Both the position numbers and the translations under genes were made by a program. DNA of 64,000 nucleotides from Sternotherus odoratus (lineage: Eukaryota > Chordata > Testudines > Kinosternidae), in assembly GCA_032164245.1 (NCBI GenBank), contig JAVMKO010000003.1, positions 34,905,390 through 34,969,389 of the forward strand, given 5' to 3'. The notes under the pieces were generated by a model. It searched no databases and was not told the origin of the DNA. It saw only the letters and a program-made list of their open reading frames with translations. Position 1 is the first letter of the stretch; each line of letters starts with the position of its first letter. This document shows positions 55,985-64,000 of this stretch, piece after piece.

Positions 55985-57577
55985 TCTGACAATTACCTGA
56001 GACAATGCAGGCAATTATAGCCCTGTCATCCTGACATTGATCGATCCCAACAAGATAATGGAGAGGCTGATATGGGATTTGATTAATAAAAAGAGAGTAG
56101 TACAATTAATGCCCATCAACTAGGGTTTATGAAAAACAAATCTTGTCAAACTAATTTGAATTTTTTTGACATTATAAATTTGGTTGATGAAGGTAATAGT
56201 GTTGATGTAATATAGTTAGACCTCTTGACAGCATTTGACTTGGTACTGCATGATATTTTGATTAAAAAACTAGAATGATACCAAATTAACATAGCACACG
56301 TGGAATGAGTTTAAAAAATAGTTAAGTTGCAGGTCTCAAATGTAATTGTAAATGGGAATCATCATTGAGCTGGTTTGTTTCCAGTGGAATTTGCTCTTGG
56401 CCTTAACATTTTTATTGGTGCCCAAGAAAACATAAAATCACCACTGATAAAGTTTTCAGATGATATAATGATTGGAGGAGTGGTAAATAATAAAGAGGGG
56501 AGGTTTGGTACACAGCAATCTGGATCACTTGGTAAACTGAGTACAAGCAAACAGTATGTGTTTTAATACAGCAAATGTAAATATATACATCTAGGAACAG
56601 AGAAGGTAAACCAAACTTACTGTATAGGGGACTCTGTCCTGGTAGGTAGTGACTCTGAAAAAGATTTGGGAGCCATGGTAGATGATCAGCTAAACACAGA
56701 TCTCAGTGCAGTGCTGTGTCAAAAAGGGCTAAATATGAATATCAAGTTGGAACAGACGGGGCGATCTACGATTTTTGCTGCTCTAAGTGCAGCAGTCAGG
56801 CGGCCTTTGGTGGCATGCCAGTGGAAGGTCCGCTGGTCCCGCAGATTCAGTGGTGTTTCTGCAGGAGTCCCATGGCTTCAGCTTACCCACCGCCAAAATG
56901 CCACCAAATCTGCAGGACCGACATGCTGCCAAAGGCCGTCTGACTGCCGCCCTGAATGCGATCATCAAGACTCCCCCACGGCTTGCTTCCCCAGGCACAC
57001 ACTTACTGCACTGGTACCTGGAGCCATCCCTGAGAACAGAGAAGATATATAATCTCTGTATTTGGCAGTGGAATCACTGCAGTTGGAATACTGTGTGCAG
57101 TTCTGGTGTCCTGAGTTCAAAGAGGATGTTGATAAATTGGAAAGGGTTCAGAGAAGAACCACAAAGAATGATTAAAGGACAGAATCAAAAAGCTCAATCA
57201 ACTTAGCTTATTAGAAGGATAAGGAGTGACTTGAGTCCAGTCTATAAATACCTACATGAGGAACAAATATTTAATGATGGCTCTTCAATCTAACAGAGAA
57301 ACATATAACAGAGTTCAATCATTGGAAGCTGAACCTAGAAAAATTCAGACTGGATATAAGGTGTACATTTTTAAAAGTTAGCATAATTAACCACTGAAAG
57401 AATTTACCCAGGTTTGCAGTGGATTCTCCATCACTGGCAATTTTAAAGTCAAGATTGAATGCTATATTAGAGGTATAGTTCAAGCTCTAGTTCAAATAGG
57501 AATTATTTTGTCCTAAGGACTGTGTTATGGAAAGCAGATAACTACAGGTGTCCCTTCTGGTCTTGAAATCTCTGAAT
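55985..57577 (+). mobile_element. CR1 LINE 3' half with a MITE inside
   Basis: Starts in the RT near AGGCAATTATAGCCCTGTC (RPVILT-like), continues through LINKKRVVQLMPIN-type sequence and the frame 56375-56566 with KFSDDIMIGG (the catalytic FADD box as FSDD), and DSEKDLGAMVDDQLN just after. A GC-rich MITE interrupts it at 56753-57032. It resumes at CTCTGTATTTGGCAGTGG, YCVQFWCPEF-like sequence, GATAAATTGGAAAGGGTTC, and ends with the CR1 terminus CCCTTCTGGTCTTGAAATC and TCTGAATC at about 57577. Frameshifts and stops are numerous. Confidence 0.88.
56753..57032. mobile_element. GC-rich hAT-like MITE nested in CR1
   Basis: Left end CAGACGGGGCGATCTACG, right end CCTGGAGCCATCCCTG, with GCAGTCAGGCGGCC, GGAGTCCCATGG and GCCAAAGGCCGTCTGACTGCC inside forming long imperfect stems. 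This is a familiar reptile GC-rich element with CAGGGGCGG-type ends. Eight-base flanks AGTTGGAA and AGAACAGA agree only in part. The frames of 128 and 139 codons here are artefacts. Confidence 0.7.
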
Positions 57578-57599
57578 CCATTAACCTCAAAATATTGGT

Positions 57600-59020
57600 A
57601 GGTCATGTGATCAGGATCCAGGATAAGTTCTGTTGCCTTGATTTTCTGCACATCTCGTGTGCAGATCTGATTGTAGAAAGGGCGGACCTGTTCTTCTGAC
57701 AAACAGTATTGGTATTTAACCAAAATTTTAATTCACAAACAAGTCTCTGCTTATATTTTTAGTAGCCAATCCAAATTTCCATAGCATCAATGGGTGTTGT
57801 ATTGGACTCTTAGCACCTATAATATTTTTCTTTTTGGATGTCTCTACGCCATGGTCCAGATCTTCAGATGAGATCAGTTACCATTTAGGCACCAATATAA
57901 GTGGACAGATTTCAAAAGAACTCAATAACTCAACCCAATATGCTGAGTTATTTTTAAAATCTGACCATAAATGTCATAGTTGGAGGTCCTGGTTGCTGCT
58001 CTCTTTGGAAAATCCAGTGTCATTTGCAGATGCTGAGCCAATTTACACCAGCTGAGGATGTAGCGCATTGACTGTAAAAGAAGTCTCAAGAATGTTCTGG
58101 TAGCTTTCAAAATGTGATGGCATACAAGATATAGTATTGATAGTGAAAGGAAAGTTTTGAATAATTGATCTCTTTAAGTATTTATATTGTTCATCACTGT
58201 AGTATCAGAGTGCATATTGAAACTGTGGTCCTGGAAACAGGTACAACTTCATTAGCAAAGTTAAATAATTAATAAAGGGGAAGAAGAGATAAAAATTCTA
58301 GTACAATCAGTTTAAAATATAATTCCCCAAATTGTGGCTAACAGATTTGTTGAGGGTATCTGTACTGGGTAGTTTTAGGGAAACATACTGATACACAGCA
58401 ACATGATGGTGAAATGTAACTACCAGTCAATAAAAGGAATGTGAATAATTTATACACACCTGCACGTCAAAGATAATCATATCACACACAGATTATGAAT
58501 CATGCTGAAGTCACTTTCTGCAGAGCACATTTTTCTGAAAGGATATTTAGCTTTGGCTCTGTGAACTGTCTGAAGAACAGACTTAGTGATTTCCAGAGGC
58601 ATGCACCAAGTTAGGTTACAGGTCATTTATCCAAATTGCTTTTGATTTTTTAAATGTGCAGATTGCCTTTGCTGAAGGCCCTGTTGGCATGAGAATGCAT
58701 ATTTAAGGCTTATTAAATGTACTAGTTATATGGGAGAGAATGAGGCAATTGTTATATTTGTACATGAAGGCATAGAGGTGAATTTGAATTTAATACTCCA
58801 GAGTGATCAGTTAGGTTTTTGCATATAGTATCTGAGCTAAAACATTTCGGAATGAAAAGCTTTATTTACCTATTTTAAAATAGCATATATATGTAATGTA
58901 TGTAGCACCCTTAAAAACAAATTTCAGCTAATGAATTGTAAGGGGTTGATGCTGTAAAATTCCTCTCACTTTCTGCTTTGAAATGGTCATCTCTAGTAAC
59001 AATAGCTGAATACCATCAGA
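57600..59020. other. Mostly unassigned
   Basis: Only a hairpin-repeat piece at about 58020-58060 (GCAGATGCTGAGCCAATTTACACCAGCTGAGGA) is recognisable. Nothing else has coding or repeat signals that I can support. Confidence 0.4.
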
Positions 59021-59026
59021 GACACC

Positions 59027-59225
59027 AGGTGGATGAGGTGTCTTTTATTAATCTTTTATTGGACAAACTTATGTTGGATAGAGAGAGAAGCTTTCGAACA
59101 ACATGCAGCAACCTAAGGAAGAGCTCTATGTAACTCTAAAGCTTGTCTCTATCTCCAACAGAAATTGGTCCAATAAGAGATATTTTCTAACACACCTTGT
59201 CTCTAATATTCTGGAGTTGACAGGA
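59027..59225. repeat. Foldback interspersed repeat
   Basis: The left half (CACCAGGTGGATGAGGTG, TTTTATTGGACAAACTTATG, GAGAGAAGCTTTCGAAC) is the inverse of the right half (AAGCTTGTCTCTATCTCC, AACAGAAATTGGTCCAATAAG, CACACCTTGTCTCT), with about 40 loop bases (CAACATGCAGCAACC). The right half matches the repeat at 4296-4430. Confidence 0.7.
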
Positions 59226-59252
59226 GTACAACACTGCATATATCATACTAGC

Positions 59253-59711
59253 CAGGGGTCTCAAACATGCGGCCCGGGGGCCGCATGTGGCCCGCGAAGC
59301 CCTTCCCTGCGGCCCGCCAGGCTTCCTGTTCCCCCCATAGCAGTTTGCGGGAGGGAGGGGCCAGAAGCAGAGGCTTCTCTGCTGCCTGGCTGGGCCACGC
59401 GTGTTTCTAGCTCTGGACTTCCTATATTGCTCTTGCTTTGTTTGCCAAACAGCTGTTGGTGGTGCCTAGCGCTTTCCAGGAGGGAATGGGGAGCTGCGTG
59501 CTCAGAGGAGGAGGTGGGGCAGGGGCGGAGCCGGGGCAGCAAGTGTGTCAGTGGTGCAGCCCACGGGCCAGTGCACTAGTCCTCATGGAAGGGGTGGAGT
59601 GGGGGCACAGCCGGGGCAGCGAGGGTGTGTGTGTGTGTCAGTGGTGCGGCCCTCGAGCCAGTGCACTAGTCCTCATGCGGCCCTCATGGTCATTTGAGTT
59701 TGAGACCCCTG
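59253..59711. mobile_element. GC-rich hAT-type MITE, exact 8-bp duplication
   Basis: A 459-bp element with CAGGGGTCTCAAACATGCGG and, in reverse, CAGGGGTCTCAAACTCAAATG. ATACTAGC is duplicated exactly at 59245-59252 and 59712-59719. Inside, CAGTGGTGCAGCCCACGGGC and CAGTGCACTAGTCCTCATGG recur about 90 bp later with changes (GTGGTGCGGCCCTCGAGCC), so a segment is duplicated. A (GT)n tract lies at about 59625-59638. Confidence 0.92.
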
Positions 59712-59814
59712 ATACTAGCGAAAATACCCAGCGTTGCTCGGGTCCATCAGAGGTGGGGAGGGGGCAGAGAGCTGAGCGAGTGCGGGGTCCGTTGGAGGGG
59801 GGAGGGGGCAGACA

Positions 59815-60300
59815 GCAAACCCGACACCCCCACCTCACTTACCCCTCGACCAACCCCGACTCACATTTTCACCCCCCCCACCCAAAACCAACACCCCCAC
59901 CTCACCCCCCTACCAACCCCAACACCCCCTGACCAACACCCACACCTCACCCCCCCGTAGACCAAACCTGACACACTCACCTCACTTTCCCCCCCAACCA
60001 AACCCGACACCCCTACCTACCACCACAAAAAAACCCAACACCCACACCTCACTTACCCCTCGACCAACCCCGACCCCCCTCCTCGCCCCCCCAACCAAAC
60101 CCAACACCCCCACCTTACCCCCCCACCAAACCCAACACCCCCTGACCAACCCCAACACCCACACCTCACCCCTCACCCACCCCCCAGACCAAACCCAACA
60201 CCCCCAGCTCACTTACCCCCCGTAGCAAACCTGACACCCCCACCTCACCCCCCGACCAAACCCGACACCCCTACCTCACTTACCCTCTGACCAAACCCAA
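59815..60300. repeat. C-rich, heterogeneous minisatellite
   Basis: Imperfect units of about 20-45 bp built on CAAACCCGACACCCCCACC followed by TCACTTACCCCCCGAC. Variants change the number of C and swap AACCCAACA for AACCCGACA. The minus strand is G-rich with many runs of three to six G. Frames through it are artefacts. Confidence 0.88.
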
Positions 60301-60867
60301 CTTGGGTCCATCGGAGGTGGGGAGGGGCAGAGAGCTGAGCGAGTGCGGGATCCGTTGGAGGGGGTATTATGACATCATAACTATGTCACAGAGAACAGCA
60401 GCTGCCCAGCTGATGTGATTGGCCTTTAAATAATTTCACCCCTGGGGGGCGTCAGAGGTGAGATTTTAAAAATTTTCGACTCTTACCCTGATTAGGACCC
60501 TAAGACCTCTAACTGTACCAAATTTCAAGTCTCTAGCTCAAACGGTGTGGAAGGAGTAAGTGCACATACATACACGCATACATACACGCACGCATACACC
60601 ATTTGACTTTTATATATATAGATGCCATGTCATTCTGTTCTAACCTATGGTAAAACTGATGATGTATTAGCTATTAATAATAAGCTTGCTGATAAGTTAT
60701 TTTGGCAACTATTATTTTCATAAAAGCCATCAGAAAAAGGATGTTGACTGTTCTTTGCACAGTCATGCAAGACATCTATGTTTGATATAGTGTTTAGTAC
60801 AGTGCCATCTAGTGAAAATGTGATGTAAATCCAATATAAAGTTAAAGGAACAATTAAAAGGAGCTCT

Positions 60868-61045
60868 AGGGAATGTCTACACAGCCCACAGAAGAGAGAC
60901 TCCCAACCACAGATGGACAGATTTGGGCTAGCAGGGTTGATACTAGTGCTCTAAAAACAGATATGTAGACAGTGCTTGGAAGTTGTGGCTTGGGCTGGAG
61001 CTCAGGCTCTGAAGCCCACCTCATTCCCTAGGCTTCAGAGTCTCA
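60868..61045. mobile_element. MITE-like repeat (GGGAATGTCTACACAGCCC type)
   Basis: GGGAATGTCTACACAGCCCAC, AGATTTGGGCTAGCAGGG, GTGCTCTAAAAACAG, TATGTAGACAGTGCTTGG, GTTGTGGCTTGGGCTGGAGC, GCTCTGAAGCCCACC. This is a common reptile repeat with GTCTACAC ends. The right end is uncertain. Confidence 0.65.
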
Positions 61046-61269
61046 TTTGTTAAATTCTAAAAAAAGTTTCCATGTTATCCAGTTCCTGAAATATAGGCTT
61101 CAACACTATAACTTTACAGCGCTGATCTTTTAAATCTTTTTTACTAGAAATAATAATGTGTGTGATATTCCATCACAGTTCCAGTGCTACATAAGTTTGC
61201 AATATTGGAGTCCTTCCAAAAATAATGAAAATCCAGTCCAAGTAAAGCCAATTGAAAAAGCAAACAAGG
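61046..61269. other. Unassigned
   Basis: Nothing recognisable. Confidence 0.4.
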
Positions 61270-61730
61270 CAAGTAAACATCATGGCTGAGATGGGATTCA
61301 CAGAAAAAATATTCAAAGAAATAAAAACAAATATATTATTTGGGTATATCAGAAACAGGGATTCCGAGAAAATTAGAGGATCTGCTGGACCACACAGGGG
61401 TGCAGGATGAACAAGTGGAGAGGATAAAATTACCTTAAAATAATTAAATGACTTTTTTGCATCTGTTTTTCTGCACAGATGATTTTGAAGAGTTTTCTAC
61501 CACAGATCTACAATACCATTTTCAGGTATGAAAGACAACTCAGTGTTGAAGATTGAGGCATTAAAAGGGAAACTGCTGAAACACACCGATAAGTAAATAG
61601 TACCATGCCCAGATGACAGATACCCAAAAATTCTGAAGGCACTTTAGAATGAAGTGGCTAATCTGCTAACAAAAATATGCAATTTCTCATTAAAATCTAA
61701 CCCTAAAAAAGCACAGAAATGTCAAGTGAA
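61270..61730 (+). mobile_element. CR1 LINE fragment upstream of the RT core
   Basis: Broken frames give LNDFFASVFLHR (compare the CR1 LNAFFASVFT) and then DDRYPKILKAL, NEVANLLTKICNFSLKSN (compare PDxxHPxVLREL...LxxIFxxSW). This is the linker and RT start. It stops before NYRPVSLTS. Several stops are present. Confidence 0.75.
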
Positions 61731-62555
61731 TGCATTAATCATACACTATTGCCCACACAGCTTGTTTCCACAGACAGTGACAGACTCTATCTCCAGAAGG
61801 AATTTCCTTCTGCCTTCAGTAGATAAGGAAACACACTACACAGTAATCTCCCTCATAGTTCAATGCAAAACCTTAACTACAATCTCAGCAAAATTTGCAC
61901 ATATTCAGCATTGACAGGGTAGTTGTGGCATGTGCAATATGTTTTGTGGAGAAAGTACTATATGAGATCAGTTATATTTGTGTGTTGTAGTGTGAGGCAT
62001 GTGTTATTTGAGATCCATGTAGGACAAAAGAGGTGTGCTCTATAAACATATAACAAATATTTGCAATATAATTAAACATATTTTTACCTTTTAAAATTGA
62101 TCTGTGAAAGTGTTTTCCATTTTTGATCCTTTTGTACCTATTAGTTGAGATAATGTAGAGTATACTGACTGTTTGCTTTGATACCAATGATTTAAATGGG
62201 GGGGGGGGAATCACAAATCGAGTTAAAAGTGACTGACGCTGTCAACAGTGAGCCAACTGTAAATGACTCAGACATATAGGACACTGTCTCCACTCTGTGG
62301 AATCTCAGATGTAAAATTTCCATGAGGAGCAGATAAAGAATCAAGATCCAGAACAAAATCTCAGATATATTTTGTGGGTTTTACAAACTGGATTTATCCT
62401 AGTGACAGCAGAATTTGGCCCAGTTGGTCTGAAAGAAGTGTGAACTGCCTCATTCTTGCCATTGCTATGCTCACCATGAAACCTAAGTGTCATGTTAAAC
62501 ATCAAAAAAGTGTGTTGATCATTTTAGTCGAGACATAAAGCTAATGTGTATCCAT
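61731..62555. other. No recognisable feature
   Basis: No recognisable repeat or frame apart from a run of about 10 G near 62199. Confidence 0.4.
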
Positions 62556-62559
62556 GTAG

Positions 62560-62750
62560 TTGGATATTCTAGAAGTCAGAAATTAAAAAGACCAAAAACT
62601 GTCTGGGCACTAGTCCATTGTCCAGCCAGTGCAAAGCCAGTACAGTATATTCTTCATTCAGTGCATTGTTAAGTTGAAATATAAGTGACTCCAATGATGG
62701 GACTTCTACCACTTTGCTAGAGAGACACTACTCCACACCAACTTCTTCCT
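62560..62750 (-). mobile_element. CR1 LINE 3' fragment
   Basis: GTGACTCCAATGATGGGAC, TTCTACCACTTTGCTAGAG and ACACTACTCCAC follow the reverse CR1 3' region seen at 44411-44665 (GATTCCACCACCTCCCTAG...CCATTCCA). The two ends are decayed. Confidence 0.55.
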
Positions 62751-64000
62751 TTTCATATTTTCATCCATCATTGCTGATGTTACCCCAGAGCTCAAAATGA
62801 GCCATCACTGTGTGTGAAAGGGGTGCAGCACTCGCCACTGAAAAGGAAAGGCACCAAAACAGAATCCACCAATGGGTTGCAGATGTGGCAAGTTGAACTT
62901 GAGCAGAATTCCGCTGCTTTTCTTCCCCAACTTTGACTTCCGGTGAAAGTATTCCCAATACACGATACCCTTCTGTTTTACATATTGACTTTGTATTTTC
63001 ACAGACTGCTTTGTGAATAAATACTTTGGAAGATGAATCACTCCCAACCTACACTGTAGATTTTCAAAAGGAGTTTGAGAAAATTACAGTTACCGCCTTT
63101 ATTGTAAATGTTCTATTCAGCTACATTTAGTTAGCTAAGTGAATAAACAAAACACTGATAAAACAACTGAAAGCGACAGGATACTTATTTTTGCTAGATA
63201 GAAAACTGTTAATCTTGTAATTAAAGGTTGACACTTGAAATTCTATTATGCCTTTGCTTGCAATATAATATTTCCACAATAGCTCTGGGACTGGAATACA
63301 GAAAGGTAAGAGCCATCTTGATAATTTTCTCTCTAGCCAGAAAGATTCAACCTGGGAATAGTGTGCCCTCAAGCATTCATCACAAGTAATTACCCTGCAG
63401 AGGGAACACAGCCAGAGAAAAGTTAGCACATTACTATTATTACTTTTTGGGATTAAATAATAAATATTTAAAAGAGTAAAGCTATCCCACATGAAATGAT
63501 GAATGCACGCACAAAAAAATCCCACCTGCTCTAGGACACAGCTTTGGGCCTTTTGTATCTAAAACAAATAGTACAAATAGTACAAATATCTTTCCCATTG
63601 TGTGTGTGGGGGGGGGGTGGTAAATTAAATCCTCTGACAAATTTAAACTTGGCTATGAGATTAATTAATTTTACACATGTTCAGAGTAGGTCAAAATTGT
63701 ACATGGCAAAAAATCATGTGTGTCTAGAACTGGTTGTCATTATGTAGTAGTGGAAATAGTTAAGGGACTGATCATTTCCCCCATATTGTTAGGCTTCTCA
63801 GAGTGATTTTTTCTATATATATAATTTTGATGGATCATGTCTGTTTATTTTGAAGCATTTTTATTATCAATTTAAATTTTCACAGCTGTACAAATGTATG
63901 GGTTAAGCATTTTATCAATTTTGAATTTTCGCAGTTGCAGAAAATGGGGGGGGGGGGGTCACATATGGTGTGTCAGACAATTAATGAAGCTAGACAGTGA
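62751..64000. other. No recognisable feature
   Basis: AT-rich, with poly-G runs at about 63609 and 63948. The 132-codon minus-strand frame at 63127-63525 is the longest frame outside repeats here; it has no signal, domain or splice context that I can identify, and I treat it as chance. Confidence 0.4.

Larger units (their letters stand above)
59245..60624 (+). mobile_element. G-rich dispersed element, copy 2, split by a hAT
   Basis: The start ATACTAGC is followed, after a hAT insertion and its duplicate ATACTAGC, by GAAAATACCCAGCGTTGCTC and GGGTCC. The end is CCATTTGACTTTTATATATATAG. The unique part from TATTATGACATCATAACTATG to CGGTGTGGAAGGAGTAAG is about 90 percent the same as in copy 1 (31264-31855). 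The middle, however, is a C-rich array here instead of a G-rich one. No coding sequence was found. Confidence 0.72.

Noticed and set aside
59103..59932. Frames of 158 and 164 codons on the plus strand
   Set aside because: They cross the foldback repeat, the hAT MITE and the C-rich minisatellite; no domain survives these boundaries.
63127..63525. 132-codon minus-strand frame outside known repeats
   Set aside because: Cys/Phe/Leu-rich with no recognisable domain; consistent with a chance frame in AT-rich DNA, and no splice sites or homologue are evident.
1..64000. Prokaryotic signals (operons, ribosome binding sites, attachment sites)
   Set aside because: The repeat content is vertebrate throughout and no prokaryotic gene is present.

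Overview
This 64 kb window looks like non-coding nuclear DNA of a reptile, most likely a turtle (crocodilian is the alternative). The evidence is the repeat content: CR1 LINEs on both strands, the reptilian SINE whose body reads GTGGCACCTTAAAGACTAAC, a long PIF/Harbinger element with related MITEs, several hAT MITEs, and solo LTRs beginning TGT and ending ACA. I found no host exon, no rRNA gene and no functional tRNA gene. There is no bacterial or phage content, no CRISPR array and no operon. The longest open frames lie in repeats, in GC-rich minisatellites, or antisense to old transposons.

Layout. 1-10 kb: a 3' half of a CR1 element (minus), a MIR-like SINE, an LTR-like repeat, a fossil of a second LINE clade (minus) interrupted by a folded-back SINE, a hAT MITE, and an AT-rich block with a perfect CRE palindrome. 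10.5-13.2 kb: an almost complete Harbinger transposon with a dead transposase and a solo LTR nested inside it. 13-25 kb: mostly unassigned sequence with an L2-like piece, a CR1 tail, a solo LTR and a GC-rich hAT MITE. 25.4-26.2 kb: the remnant of a ZBED5-like hAT transposase. 27-38 kb: a second folded-back SINE carrying a Harbinger-type MITE, three solo LTRs, a MITE with an internal GC-rich minisatellite, and a G-rich element that recurs at 59-60 kb. 38-53 kb: a SINE, MITEs, LTR-like repeats, a tRNA-derived SINE split by a hAT, and another hAT. 53-64 kb: three CR1 fragments, an L2-like tail, a GC-rich MITE inside CR1, and the second copy of the G-rich element, split by a hAT MITE.

No genes here work together in a pathway. 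The value of the window is a readable record of insertions. Nested elements with intact target-site duplications give a relative order: Harbinger before the solo LTR, SINE before the MITE, CR1 before the GC-rich MITE, the G-rich element before the hAT. A paralogous locus supplies an empty site for one LTR. I found no evidence for a new biological system. The least ordinary observations are the two SINE foldbacks with the same architecture and 10-bp duplications, the two copies of a G-rich element with variable minisatellite cores, and the MITE that has amplified a 43-bp unit and ends it in an inverted copy.

Boundaries given with target-site duplications were read directly. Other boundaries are approximate. 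Family names come from recognition of consensus motifs, not from a database search.
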